In this document: piece after piece, positions 9,590 to 18,692 of the stretch
How positions within the stretch are numbered: the stretch's first letter is position 1
Layout: the number at the start of each line of letters is the position of its first letter
From: JACNKV01 sp964388155
GTDB taxonomy: Bacteria > Fidelibacterota > Marinisomatia > Marinisomatales > JACNKV01
NCBI GenBank assembly: GCA_964388155.1
Contig: CAYLYH010000002.1
Location: 62,001-126,000 of the forward strand
Direction of reading: 5' to 3'
DNA length: 64,000 bases
Program-made: the position numbers and the translations under genes
Notes under the pieces: model-generated
Told to the model about the DNA's origin: nothing
The model's database searches: none
What the model saw: only the letters and a program-made list of their open reading frames with translations

Positions 9590-11698
9590 ATGATGTTCTC
9601 TTATCAATTTATTCTTGGCGGAGTAGTTTTTGCAGTAGGCATGATTATTGCATACCGACAGGGATATTTCAGTTTCGCCGAAAATGGTTTACGGAACTTG
9701 CTGTTTGTCATGGTTCCGCTACTGTTCTATTTTGTACTTCAGGGATATTTGCAATTCGGGAGTTTCTCTTCCTCTCCTTCATCTTCTTTCAGCGGAACAA
9801 TCACAGGAAAACGGATGATGGGTGCTCCCGTTGATTATGGGATTATGATATTTTATTTCATGATAATCCTTACAATCGGAACTTATTTCGGAAGAAGACA
9901 AAAAACCGTCAAAGACTTCTTTTTCGGCGGACAACGATTCTCATGGTGGCTGATCACATTCAGTTTAATTGCGACCACCGTTGGTTCCTATAGCTTCGTA
10001 AAATACAGCAGGGTCGCTTTTTCCTATGGATTAGGCAGCAGCCAAACTTACCTTAACGACTGGATATGGCTACCACTTTTGCTTTTCGGCTGGCTTCCGA
10101 TTCTATATTTTTCAAGGATAACTTCGATCCCCGAATATTTTGAACGCCGGTTTGACCGCACGATCAGAAAATGGGTAACAGCATTTGTCCTGATATATCT
10201 GATCGGCTATGTTGGAGTAAATTTGTTCACAATGGGAAAAGTTCTTAATATTCTTTTAGGTTGGCCCATTCTTACCGCAGCAATTGTCGTAGCGACAATC
10301 TCTGCTATTTATGTTACTGCCGGCGGACAAACCAGCGTGATTATGACCGATTTGTTTCAGGGTTTAATGCTCTTGGCAACCGGAGTGATGATCCTGTTTC
10401 TCGGCATTCATTATCTCGGCGGACTAGATTCCTTTTGGCAAAACCTTCCCCGTCCGCATAAATTGGCTTTCCCTAACTTTAACGAAGACCCAGCCTTCCC
10501 TTCCGTCGGTATATTCTGGCAGGACGGCATTGCCAATACGGCTATGTTCTATTTTCTTAATCAGGGAGTGCTTATGCGCTTTATGTCTACAAAGTCTCTC
10601 AATGATGGGCGGAAGGCTATTTTTACAGTGGTATTGGTATTGATGCCGATTGCTGCTTGTGTAGTAGCTTCCGGAGGATGGGTAGCAAAAGCACTTGTTC
10701 ATGCTGGTGTCCTACCGGGGAATATCCGCGCGGACGAAGCCTTTTTTATCGCTTCTGATTTTCTGAGTCGACCGGGCATATTTGGGTTAATCTTAGCCAC
10801 GATGACAGCTGCCCTAATGTCTACCGTGGATACCTTGATTACGGCTGTGGCTGCCATTGTCGTCAATGATATTTACAAACCGCTGTTCAGACCCAATGCA
10901 AATGAAAAGCAGTTACTGAAAATGGCAAGAATCAGTTCCGTTTCAGTCACATTATTAGGAATATCACTCGTTCCGGTCTTCATGTCTTTTAAGACAATCT
11001 ATGCCGCTCACGGAGCATTCACTGCCGCCGTAACTCCCCCTTTGGTAATTGCACTACTCTTTAGTGTATTTTGGAAACGATTTACACAAAAGGCTGCACT
11101 ATATACACTTGTTGGCGGAATGGGAGCTATCGTCTTTTCTCTTTTTGTCCCAGAAGTGATTATCCCGTTTGCTCATGGAGTTCCAATGCAGGAAACCGGA
11201 GATGGACTTTTCGACGGAATGAAACAGTTTAAGTTCATGCGAGCTTTTTACGGACTGTCTGCCAGTGCAATAATCGGTTTTACCGTCACACTATTTACAA
11301 AACCAGAATCTTTTAAACGACAACGAGGATTGGTTTGGGGAACAGTTAAAGATGCCATTATAAATTACAAAGGCTCTCCTGGTAAGGAATCTGGCACCAA
11401 AACAAGTTTAGCGTTACCTCTAATCGCCAATCGCCCTGCGAAGATTACAGGAACAGGGAATCTCCCTCTTGTTAATATCTCCCGTACGTTGGCTGAAACA
11501 CTGGAAGCTATTCTCGGTGATTTACTTTACATTAGTGATAGACGATGGTGGCTGGGCGGATTACATTCTACGCATGCCGTGGTCGGGAGTGTATTAAATA
11601 ATTCTGAAAAAATAATTGAATTAGACAGAGAGACAAGTCAACTGGTTATCCTTAAAAATAGACTCACTCAAGAAGTGTTGGTGGAGAGACTATATTAA
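9590..11698 (+). CDS. Sodium:solute symporter with N- and C-terminal extensions
   Basis: A 702-residue SSS-family transporter, longer than the usual ~500. The symporter core begins near residue 78 (VDYGIMIFYFMIILTIGTYFG, then KDFFFGGQRFSWW). It includes the loop after helix five (TAGGQTSVIMTDLFQ) and the sodium-site helix (TAALMSTVDTLITAV). About 75 extra N-terminal residues hold two more hydrophobic segments, and a ~120-residue soluble tail follows the last helix, probably cytoplasmic. The gene starts 30 bases after the GH3 gene, so it may import the sugar that enzyme releases. No clear ribosome binding site precedes the tandem ATG codons at 9590 and 9593. Substrate unknown. Confidence 0.88.
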   Translation: MMFSYQFILGGVVFAVGMIIAYRQGYFSFAENGLRNLLFVMVPLLFYFVLQGYLQFGSFSSSPSSSFSGTITGKRMMGAPVDYGIMIFYFMIILTIGTYFGRRQKTVKDFFFGGQRFSWWLITFSLIATTVGSYSFVKYSRVAFSYGLGSSQTYLNDWIWLPLLLFGWLPILYFSRITSIPEYFERRFDRTIRKWVTAFVLIYLIGYVGVNLFTMGKVLNILLGWPILTAAIVVATISAIYVTAGGQTSVIMTDLFQGLMLLATGVMILFLGIHYLGGLDSFWQNLPRPHKLAFPNFNEDPAFPSVGIFWQDGIANTAMFYFLNQGVLMRFMSTKSLNDGRKAIFTVVLVLMPIAACVVASGGWVAKALVHAGVLPGNIRADEAFFIASDFLSRPGIFGLILATMTAALMSTVDTLITAVAAIVVNDIYKPLFRPNANEKQLLKMARISSVSVTLLGISLVPVFMSFKTIYAAHGAFTAAVTPPLVIALLFSVFWKRFTQKAALYTLVGGMGAIVFSLFVPEVIIPFAHGVPMQETGDGLFDGMKQFKFMRAFYGLSASAIIGFTVTLFTKPESFKRQRGLVWGTVKDAIINYKGSPGKESGTKTSLALPLIANRPAKITGTGNLPLVNISRTLAETLEAILGDLLYISDRRWWLGGLHSTHAVVGSVLNNSEKIIELDRETSQLVILKNRLTQEVLVERLY

Positions 11699-11806
11699 TT
11701 CCTCACCGCCATAACCCGTACTTAAAGACCACTTAAGAATTAAGATTTGGATTTGTTTTTAGGTCTCCCTTACTCCTTACTCCTTTTCTCCGTTTTGCGT
11801 ATTCGC

Positions 11807-12799
11807 TTACTTTACTTTGATATCCAGCTCATCCAAAAGCATGATTAGGCTGTCCGGATAGTCAGTAATAATACCGTTCACACCTAGTAGTATCAATCTT
11901 CTCATATCCTTTTGACTATTCACCGTCCACGGAATAACAGGGAAACCGGCTTTTTGAATTTCTTTCACGGTGCTTCGCAAGAAGAGTGAGTCTTCCGGAA
12001 CAACTAATCGCCAAGAAGGTGAAAATATATCCACGTAATCACCAGCTTCATTCAATATTCCTAACGCGGTTCTGTCAGTCTCATTAAAATGGATTCCATT
12101 TAGCCATGCACTGGCAAGCGTATCGTTTATCGGTTCATAAGAGCCGGTGCCCAAGAGCCCGGCGGTTTTGATCTCCGGGTCAATGTTCTTCACCATTTCA
12201 AGCGTTTCCCAGTTAAAGGACTGCAAATTTACTCTATCTTTCATTCCACTTGACTGAATCAATTCAACAACAACTTTTACAAATTCAGAATCCGGTATGG
12301 TAACATCATATCGTGGATCGACTTTCATTTCAATATTGAAACGTACATCGCTTTTCTTTTTCTTAACCAGGTCAAATACTTCCTGCAATGTAGGCATTTT
12401 CTCACCGGGACTGTTTTTACGTGGCGGTTCCGGGAATCGTGAGATACTTGGATTCAAGCTTCCACAGTCATATTGTTTGACGTGAGCAAGGGTCAAGTCA
12501 CGGATTAGTGGACCATGCCCTAAAGAATCCGTTTTAATTTGCGATCCGTCATCATTCAGACATAACTTTTTGTGTATTGATGGATTATGAGTTACAATAA
12601 TTTCGCCGTCCGATGAAACTGCAAGGTCCATTTCAATCGTGGTTACACCGATGTCCATGGCAAGTTCAAATCCTGTTAGCGTATTTTCGGGTCTTAATCC
12701 ACGGGCACCGCGATGTCCTTGAACGTCAACTGTCCGAACAGCACACGAGACTACAAACAATATCAAAATAATGGGTAGCAGATTATTAATTCTTTTCAT
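11807..12799 (-). CDS. Glycerophosphodiester phosphodiesterase lipoprotein
   Basis: A GDPD-family TIM-barrel enzyme of 330 residues that cleaves glycerophosphodiesters to glycerol 3-phosphate and an alcohol. The signature HRGARGLRPENTLTGFELAMDIG near residues 29-51 holds the catalytic HR and the PEN metal ligand. EMDLAVSSDGEIIVTHNP provides the ExD ligands and the second catalytic histidine. The late ITDYPD motif is also present. The N-terminus is a signal peptide ending in VVSC, so it should be lipid-anchored in the envelope. It runs opposite to its neighbours and is probably a single-gene unit. A distinct family member with a non-lipid substrate cannot be excluded. Confidence 0.92.
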   Translation of the reverse strand: MKRINNLLPIILILFVVSCAVRTVDVQGHRGARGLRPENTLTGFELAMDIGVTTIEMDLAVSSDGEIIVTHNPSIHKKLCLNDDGSQIKTDSLGHGPLIRDLTLAHVKQYDCGSLNPSISRFPEPPRKNSPGEKMPTLQEVFDLVKKKKSDVRFNIEMKVDPRYDVTIPDSEFVKVVVELIQSSGMKDRVNLQSFNWETLEMVKNIDPEIKTAGLLGTGSYEPINDTLASAWLNGIHFNETDRTALGILNEAGDYVDIFSPSWRLVVPEDSLFLRSTVKEIQKAGFPVIPWTVNSQKDMRRLILLGVNGIITDYPDSLIMLLDELDIKVK

Positions 12800-12934
12800 T
12801 TTACCACTTTCAGTATAAGGAGCATTTATTTTGTTTTATTAACTAGTTTACTGCTGAGTATTTTACACATACAAATAGGATACTAAGAACAAAATAATAT
12901 AGAAATATTTTTGTAAATTACTGAGAGTTTTAAA

Positions 12935-13570
12935 ATGCAAAATATGGCAATTAATCACGTAATAGATACATTTAACATTAGACCTTACATTTCGAAGGAT
13001 GAATCCTCCGTTTACGACATCTGCCTAAAAAGTGGCGACAATGGAAAAGATGCTTCACATTTGTATTCCGATCCATTGGCGTTAGGAAACATTTATGCCG
13101 GACCTTATATTCACTTAGAGCCGGAGTCAGCCTTTGTTTTGGAAGATTCTATAAATGTATGCGGATATATATTATCTGCAAAAGATACTCTTAATTTTTA
13201 TGATGAGTATGTTCATCAATGGCTACCGCCACTACAAAGTAAATATTCTGAACCAATTGGAAACCCGTCTAGGTTCTCTCAAGATGAAAAAGTATATTAC
13301 CAGTATCATCACCCCGATATTTTTTTAATTAAGAAAATAAAACATTATCCCGCTCACCTCCACATCGACTTGCTTCCGCGGGCTCAAAGAAAAGGCAACG
13401 GAAAATCATTGATGAATACTTTAATGAACCATCTTAGGAACAATAATATTTCAGGTGTTCATCTTGGAGTCGGCGCAACAAACAGCGGAGCAATTGAGTT
13501 TTACAAAAAAATGGGGTTTATTGAATTTGAAAAACATTACGGTACCATCTATATGGGAAAAAAGCTTTAA
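12935..13570 (+). CDS. GNAT-family N-acetyltransferase
   Basis: A 211-residue acetyltransferase. The N-terminus FNIRPYISKDESSVYDICLKSG is the usual first strand and helix. HIDLLPRAQRKGNGKSLM is the acetyl-CoA pyrophosphate loop (R/QxxGxG/A), and NSGAIEFYKKMGF is the C-terminal motif. The long segment between strands two and four (YDEYVHQWLPPLQSKY) resembles the GNAT-like domain found with bacterial and animal O-GlcNAcase proteins; this is recollection of the pattern, not a search result. Substrate unknown. It has its own upstream gap (divergent from the phosphodiesterase) and a strong stem-loop after it, so it is probably monocistronic. Start may be 12935 or the nearby in-frame ATG at 12944. 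Confidence 0.85.
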   Translation: MQNMAINHVIDTFNIRPYISKDESSVYDICLKSGDNGKDASHLYSDPLALGNIYAGPYIHLEPESAFVLEDSINVCGYILSAKDTLNFYDEYVHQWLPPLQSKYSEPIGNPSRFSQDEKVYYQYHHPDIFLIKKIKHYPAHLHIDLLPRAQRKGNGKSLMNTLMNHLRNNNISGVHLGVGATNSGAIEFYKKMGFIEFEKHYGTIYMGKKL

Positions 13571-13617
13571 CCTGAATTATTAACAACAAAACAGACGAAT
13601 TAAACGAAAATGTTAAT

Positions 13618-13659
13618 TAAAATAGAATAAAGAAAGTTATACTCCTTTATTCTATTTTT
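13618..13659 (+). terminator. Rho-independent terminator after the GNAT gene
   Basis: Two perfect 15-base arms (AAAAATAGAATAAAG at 13618-13632 and its complement at 13645-13659) flank a 12-base loop, and more T residues follow. It lies 48 bases after the GNAT stop. The stem is AT-rich, so it may be of moderate strength. Confidence 0.7.
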
Positions 13660-13762
13660 TTCTCAATTCTATATTCAGTATTTATCTTGTATCGCTTTAA
13701 TAAAGATGGATAAATTTTACTTTACAGGATACGAACATCTTATTAACTAGACAGGATAAACA

Positions 13763-15547
13763 ATGACACTTACAGGACTAGACTACACCATTATCTTTCT
13801 TTATCTCCTTGGCACAGTAGCCCTGGGCATTTACATTGGTCGGAAAATGAAAACCGGGGAGGAATACTTCCTTGCCGGTCGTGATCTACCCTGGTGGGCA
13901 ATTGGAATGTCTCTTGTTGTTACCGATATCGGTGCAGTAGATATGGTCGGGATTGCCGGTTCAGCTTATCTTTATGGAATCGTACTGGGAAATTATGATT
14001 GGTTGGGGAGTGTTCCCGTAATGATTATTGGCGCTTTCTTATTTATCCCGATGTTTTGGAAAAGTAAAGTGACCACTATTCCTGAGTGGCTTGGCAAACG
14101 ATATAATATCACCGTCCGTACAACATCTGCTCTGATCTGGGGTGTATATATGGCTATGGGACTTGGAATTATATTGTATGCATCAGCGGTCATGTTTAAT
14201 GTCCTGTTGGACCTTGACCCTAAAATCTTGGTTGTTACCGAAAACAGAACAACATTTGAACAGGTTGCCGATGTCACTGATGCTAAAAAATACAATTTTA
14301 TCTTAAAGGACAATATTGAGGATGCTTTGGATGTTATAGAAAATCAAAAACCGAATATCGTATTGATTGATAAATTACTGGATAACTCAATGTTTCCTCG
14401 CTATATTGATGAATCTATTCCGATACAGCACTTTGAAGAAACTGAGATTAATTCCGGTTGGGGTGAATCGATACAGGAGCTGGCTCGTCCTCCCAGTTGG
14501 ACGATCCTGTATTCCATTATCCTAATGGGAATTATCATTGGTATTTACACCTTATTAGGTGGGTTAAAAGCAGTAGTTTACACCGACGTCATTCAGTGTT
14601 TTGTGATGCTTGGCGGATCTCTGTTCATTTTGTTTTTTGGAATTTACAAAATGGGCGGGGTTTCAGAATTTGCGGATACAATTCATCAGCTAGGCGCTCG
14701 TGCAAAAGACCACTTCAGTTTGGTTTTACCCGTGGATACAAAAACTCCGCATCCGTGGTCCGGGATTCTTCTGGGCTTAGGTCTAGTACTCGCTAACGCA
14801 TACTGGATCGGAAATCAAACCATCGTTCAGCGTACACTGGGTGCCCGATCAATGGCAGATGCAAAAGCATCTTACATATTTGGGTCATTACTGAAAGTCA
14901 TCATCCCCTTTGCCATGGTCGTCCCGGGTATCTTGGCTTTGGCTCATAACCCGAATATCACGGACGCTGATAAAGCCATGGCCGTCCTGGTTCGCGACCT
15001 GATGCCGGCAGGATTGATTGGTTTATTCTTTGCCGCATTCATTGCCGGATTAATGTCCAGTGTGGATTCTGCATTGAATTCGGCTGCAACTATCTGGACA
15101 AAAGATATCTACCAGCGTTTCATCAAACCAACAGCCGAAGAGGGGCATTATCTGAAAGTAGGAAGATGGATCACTTTCGTTCTATTAGCTTCAGCAATTT
15201 ACTTTGCCCAGTTCGCTACAAAATTTGAAAGTATCTACGACCTTACACAGACGTTGCTGTCACTATTCCAAGGTCCCAGCTTGGCAATTATTATTTTAGG
15301 CGTATTGTGGAAACGAACCACAGGAACCGGTGCGCTAGTCGGTTTGATATCGGGAGTTCTTTTTTCAGGATCTATGCTTTGGATACATAATAACGCTTCG
15401 GTTCCATTGTTCCAAGTTTCTGAACCTTTCCTTTACATAGCACTCTGGTCTTTTGTGCTGTCGATTGCAATAACCATCATTGTTAGTCTTTTGACTAAAC
15501 CCGAACCGGACGAAAAACTACGCGGTCTTGTGTACCGTTATGATTGA
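13763..15547 (+). CDS. Sodium:solute symporter with an inserted soluble domain
   Basis: A 594-residue SSS-family transporter: TGEEYFLAGRDLPWW in loop 1, GGLKAVVYTDVIQ after helix five, and AGLMSSVDSALNSAAT in the sodium-site helix. It is unusual in carrying about 95 hydrophilic residues (roughly 151-245) between helices four and five. They contain KILVVTEN, NIEDALDVIENQKPNIVLID and SIPIQHFEE, a beta-alpha-beta pattern recalling either a degenerate receiver domain or half of a TroA/BtuF-type binding fold. By the usual SSS topology this loop faces the periplasm. The two other symporters in the window lack it. A small membrane protein gene follows 11 bases later and is probably a partner. Substrate unknown. 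Confidence 0.88.
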   Translation: MTLTGLDYTIIFLYLLGTVALGIYIGRKMKTGEEYFLAGRDLPWWAIGMSLVVTDIGAVDMVGIAGSAYLYGIVLGNYDWLGSVPVMIIGAFLFIPMFWKSKVTTIPEWLGKRYNITVRTTSALIWGVYMAMGLGIILYASAVMFNVLLDLDPKILVVTENRTTFEQVADVTDAKKYNFILKDNIEDALDVIENQKPNIVLIDKLLDNSMFPRYIDESIPIQHFEETEINSGWGESIQELARPPSWTILYSIILMGIIIGIYTLLGGLKAVVYTDVIQCFVMLGGSLFILFFGIYKMGGVSEFADTIHQLGARAKDHFSLVLPVDTKTPHPWSGILLGLGLVLANAYWIGNQTIVQRTLGARSMADAKASYIFGSLLKVIIPFAMVVPGILALAHNPNITDADKAMAVLVRDLMPAGLIGLFFAAFIAGLMSSVDSALNSAATIWTKDIYQRFIKPTAEEGHYLKVGRWITFVLLASAIYFAQFATKFESIYDLTQTLLSLFQGPSLAIIILGVLWKRTTGTGALVGLISGVLFSGSMLWIHNNASVPLFQVSEPFLYIALWSFVLSIAITIIVSLLTKPEPDEKLRGLVYRYD

Positions 15548-15558
15548 GGAGTAAACAC

Positions 15559-15849
15559 ATGTTTGAAACACTATCGATAATTTCATCTTCATCGACCGTC
15601 ATCGCGGATTTCTTTGCCAATATTCTGCGTATTCCCGGAGACTGGCTTCGAGAACTTGTTCTGGCCATTGATCTTACTGTTGCCAGAGGATTTTTTATTC
15701 TCTATTTTATCCTTCTCATTGTGTGGGTATCCACACTTCCCAAGGATGAGATCCTTTTAAAAATGAAATCCACCGGTAAAGAAGTCAATTTACGTCCCTA
15801 TGCCTTGAGTGCTTTAGCATCTCAAATCATCATATATATGATTTTTTAG
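15559..15849 (+). CDS. Small membrane protein downstream of the symporter
   Basis: About 96 residues, from the ATG at 15559 that follows a GAGGA site; a TTG at 15544 would overlap the symporter and is less likely. It has an amphipathic N-terminal half (ANILRIPGDWLREL), one strong membrane segment (GFFILYFILLIVWVSTLP), a charged loop and a shorter hydrophobic C-terminus. I do not recognise the family. Position and spacing suggest an accessory subunit of the SSS transporter, by analogy with other symporters that have small partner proteins (inference). Confidence 0.7.
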   Translation: MFETLSIISSSSTVIADFFANILRIPGDWLRELVLAIDLTVARGFFILYFILLIVWVSTLPKDEILLKMKSTGKEVNLRPYALSALASQIIIYMIF

Positions 15850-15854
15850 TAGCG

Positions 15855-16565
15855 ATGAAATATTGTCGTTTTGTAGCCGTACTGATTCTGTTGACAGGGT
15901 TTGTTTTCGGACAAGGAAAGTTCTCTGCGTCTTACCTTGCTGACGGACTTTTAAACGCTGTTTCGGATCCGACCAATCAAGCTGTCCTCGGTGGAACTGC
16001 CCTCGGAGCAGCCTTAGCCTACCCGATTGATCTCAAAGTCAAAGACTATGCTCAAACCAAGGGGCTCTTACCTAAAAATGTATCACATTTCGGTGATCGA
16101 TATGGGGGAAGATGGGCACATAAGATTTTATGGTCTTCAATCTTGGCGACATCTTGGGCTAACAAAGAACACGGGCGAAACGTGTATCGCAAAATAGAAT
16201 ATTCCACCGTCGCAATGTTAACCAACGGCATCATCACGCATATCATGAAAGTATCCTTTGGTCGCGTTCGTCCAAACGGCGGTTGCTGTAAATCATTTCC
16301 ATCGGGGCATACTTCACACAGTTTTACGGTGGCCGCAATCGCTCATGAACTCTTTGGAGATATCATCGGGACGGTGGCTTATCTTACCGCGACTCTGGTC
16401 GCTGTCAGCAGAATCAATGATAACAAACACTATCTCAGTGATGTGGTTTTCGGTGCCGGACTAGGCACGGCAATAGGACGCGGATTTGCATCACAATACC
16501 AAAATGGAAAATCTATCATTCAACCCAACTCCGGTTTATCTCTACGATTTTCTCTCCCTCTATAA
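15855..16565 (+). CDS. PAP2-family phosphatase
   Basis: A 236-residue member of the phosphatidic acid phosphatase type 2 family, with all three phosphatase motifs: K-x6-RP (KVSFGRVRPN), PSGH (SFPSGHTSHSF) and SR-x5-H-x3-D (SRINDNKHYLSDV). An N-terminal signal peptide (ending near FGQG) places the catalytic site outside the cytoplasm. Likely reactions are dephosphorylation of lipid phosphates or undecaprenyl pyrophosphate; sequence alone does not decide. It starts 6 bases after the small membrane protein gene and 4 bases before the next gene, so it belongs to the same plus-strand operon. Confidence 0.9.
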   Translation: MKYCRFVAVLILLTGFVFGQGKFSASYLADGLLNAVSDPTNQAVLGGTALGAALAYPIDLKVKDYAQTKGLLPKNVSHFGDRYGGRWAHKILWSSILATSWANKEHGRNVYRKIEYSTVAMLTNGIITHIMKVSFGRVRPNGGCCKSFPSGHTSHSFTVAAIAHELFGDIIGTVAYLTATLVAVSRINDNKHYLSDVVFGAGLGTAIGRGFASQYQNGKSIIQPNSGLSLRFSLPL

Positions 16566-16568
16566 TTT

Positions 16569-17537
16569 ATGCGAGACAATCTCTTAACCCTATTTCTAAT
16601 TTTCGCTCTGCAATCCTGCTCTCATATACCACAATTTGGGACAGATGCTCCCCGTGGATATCCGAGTTACACTACGTTAAAGTGGGCAATAATGCTCGGA
16701 TTAGAAAAAATGGCCGAACTAAATCCCACTATCCCTCCTACTTTGATCGAATATCGTGATATCGTGTACAAGCAAACTGAAAGCCGACCTCTTAAACTTG
16801 ATCTCTATCGTTCGAGACAATTGAAAAAACCAACGCCGGTTCTTGTGTTTATTCACGGTGGTGCCTGGAAATCGGGAGATAAATCTGATTATTTACGGTA
16901 TTTGGTGGATTTCGCAGAACGAGGCTACATTACTGCAACTATTTCTTACCGATTATCGCAAGAAGCCATTTTCCCGGCAGCAATCGAAGATGTAAAATGT
17001 GCCGTTAAATGGATTCGCGCCCATGCTGATGATTATATGATCGACCCGGACAATATTGCGGTGATCGGCGGTTCAGCCGGTGGACATTTAGCGCTTATGA
17101 TTGGATACTCAACAGAGGTCGAGGAGTTTGAAGGTGATTGTGAATGCGATACGGTCAGTAGCAAAGTTAATGCCGTCGTCAATCTATATGGAGCAGTAGA
17201 TTTAACAACAGACTTTGCCACCTCTCAAAATTCAGCAAAACAATTTATGGGCGGTGATTATATCAATAATAAGGAAGCCTACCTTAAAGCCTCTCCGATC
17301 AATTATATCACAAATGATAATCCACCGACATTGACTTTTCACGGAACGCTGGACCGAATTGTACCGATATATCAAGCTGATATTTTAGCACGGGAATTGG
17401 AAAACAACGAAGTTCCTTTCGTTTATCATCGATTGAAAGGCTGGCCTCATACAATGGATGCGACGGTATCTGTAAATAAATTCTGCCAAATGGAAATGAT
17501 GAAATTTTTCAAAACCTATGTTCCCTTACCAAATTAA
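16569..17537 (+). CDS. Alpha/beta hydrolase (esterase/acetylesterase-like) lipoprotein
   Basis: A 322-residue serine hydrolase of the BD-FAE/hormone-sensitive-lipase-like group. It has the oxyanion HGG motif (FIHGGAWKSGD), the nucleophile elbow GGSAGGHLAL, an acid in GTLDRIVP and the catalytic histidine in GWPHTMD. The N-terminus is a short signal peptide ending in LQSC, so it is probably a lipoprotein. Such enzymes often deacetylate or de-esterify plant or algal polysaccharides; with a YdjC-type deacetylase immediately downstream, removal of acyl groups from sugars is a reasonable inference. The two genes overlap by one base (TAATG). Confidence 0.88.
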   Translation: MRDNLLTLFLIFALQSCSHIPQFGTDAPRGYPSYTTLKWAIMLGLEKMAELNPTIPPTLIEYRDIVYKQTESRPLKLDLYRSRQLKKPTPVLVFIHGGAWKSGDKSDYLRYLVDFAERGYITATISYRLSQEAIFPAAIEDVKCAVKWIRAHADDYMIDPDNIAVIGGSAGGHLALMIGYSTEVEEFEGDCECDTVSSKVNAVVNLYGAVDLTTDFATSQNSAKQFMGGDYINNKEAYLKASPINYITNDNPPTLTFHGTLDRIVPIYQADILARELENNEVPFVYHRLKGWPHTMDATVSVNKFCQMEMMKFFKTYVPLPN

Positions 17538-18511
17538 TGAAATTCGTATCCCGGTTTCTAATCGCTGTCTTCATTATGGTCTCCTGTAAAGAAAAGGAGG
17601 TCCAAATAGACTCGCAAAATACTTGGGCTGAAAAACTTGGTTTCCCTGAAGGTCGCAAGGTTTTAATTTTACATGCTGATGATATCGGAATGAATCATGA
17701 AGCAAATACAGCCGGACAATCATTGCTGGAAAACAATTATATTCAATCCGCTTCCATTATGGTCCCCTGTCCTGCTGTAGAAGAAATCGCAGAATGGAGT
17801 GTCAATAATCCCGAAGTAGATTTAGGGATTCACCTAACATTAACCAGCGAATGGGAAACATATCGTTGGGGAGCTGTTGCCGATTCAGTCCCAGGCTTAC
17901 TGGATGGTGAGAATTATCTTTGGCGCGAAGTAGCAGATGTTGTTCAAAATGCTACCGCTGATGAAGTGGAAAAAGAAATCCGCGCACAAATAGAAAGAGC
18001 TAAAACACTTGGTATTCAGCCCAGCCATTTAGACACGCACATGGGGACACTTTACGGAAGTCCAGAATTTGCTGAACGGTTCTTAAAAGTTGCAGAAGAA
18101 TATGGCATTCCAGCAATGGTCATTGAATTCACTCCGTCTATTTTGGAAAGATTCAGAAGTGACGGAATTTACATTCCTGATAAAGTCATTGATGCAACGT
18201 CTAGATATACTATGCCAAAACTGGATAATTTCTTCGCTACTCCTTACGGTGCTACCTACGAAGATAAAAAGCAAAAGTTTATCGCATTGGTACAATCCTT
18301 GGACCCTGGAATTACCGAAATTATTTTTCACCCTAATCATGATTCTGTGCTGTTAAGAGAAATCACTTCCCTCTGGCAGCAACGTATTTGGGAAACTGAT
18401 ATGTTTTTAGACCCTGAGATAATCCAGTTCCTGGCTGACGAAAAAATCATATTCACCAATTGGAAAGATATGATGACAAGATTTACATCAGCCGACCGCT
18501 CGACTCATTGA
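17537..18511 (+). CDS. YdjC/ChbG-family carbohydrate deacetylase lipoprotein
   Basis: A 324-residue protein of the ChbG/YdjC family of metal-dependent deacetylases. HADDIGMNHEAN holds the metal-binding aspartates, GIHLTLTSEW and HLDTHMG supply the histidine ligands, and EIIFHPNHD is the C-terminal motif. The N-terminus has a hydrophobic stretch ending in MVSC, so it is probably lipid-anchored, whereas the classical ChbG acts on chito-oligosaccharides in the cytoplasm. It starts on the last base of the preceding hydrolase and ends the operon. The decayed gene remnants at 18.5-18.9 kb abut and slightly overlap its stop codon on the other strand. Confidence 0.9.
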   Translation: MKFVSRFLIAVFIMVSCKEKEVQIDSQNTWAEKLGFPEGRKVLILHADDIGMNHEANTAGQSLLENNYIQSASIMVPCPAVEEIAEWSVNNPEVDLGIHLTLTSEWETYRWGAVADSVPGLLDGENYLWREVADVVQNATADEVEKEIRAQIERAKTLGIQPSHLDTHMGTLYGSPEFAERFLKVAEEYGIPAMVIEFTPSILERFRSDGIYIPDKVIDATSRYTMPKLDNFFATPYGATYEDKKQKFIALVQSLDPGITEIIFHPNHDSVLLREITSLWQQRIWETDMFLDPEIIQFLADEKIIFTNWKDMMTRFTSADRSTH

Positions 18512-18690
18512 ATGATTAATTCAGCAGATACAGGCCAGTGATCTGACAGCCTCATGCTCGAATTGAAGATTACCAAAGTACAATATATGATCAATTTTTT
18601 TTCTACCTCAAGCTGTACATTCATTATTATCAAATCCAGACTCACTTGCCTTAACAGAGGATAAATAGGAATCACGCCAGCCGTTACTGA
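18505..18690 (-). pseudogene. Decayed 3' remnant of an endonuclease/exonuclease/phosphatase-family gene
   Basis: Reverse-strand translation gives recognisable pieces of the C-terminal half of an EEP-fold enzyme: SNGWRDSYLSSVKASESGF, then an in-frame stop, then GRKKIDHILYFGNLQFEHE, then after a frameshift RLSDHWPVSAELIIQ and a stop at 18505. The xxIDHIL and SDHWPV motifs match the family's last strand and its catalytic Asp-His pair. One stop and one frameshift make it a pseudogene. Its 5' part is missing and it is joined directly to a transposase fragment. The last bases overlap the end of the YdjC-type gene. Confidence 0.6.
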
Positions 18691-18692
18691 TT

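Noticed and set aside
11699..11806. Terminator between the convergent symporter and phosphodiesterase genes
   Set aside because: Only a 5-base AGACC/GGTCT pair with a long loop is seen; too weak to call.
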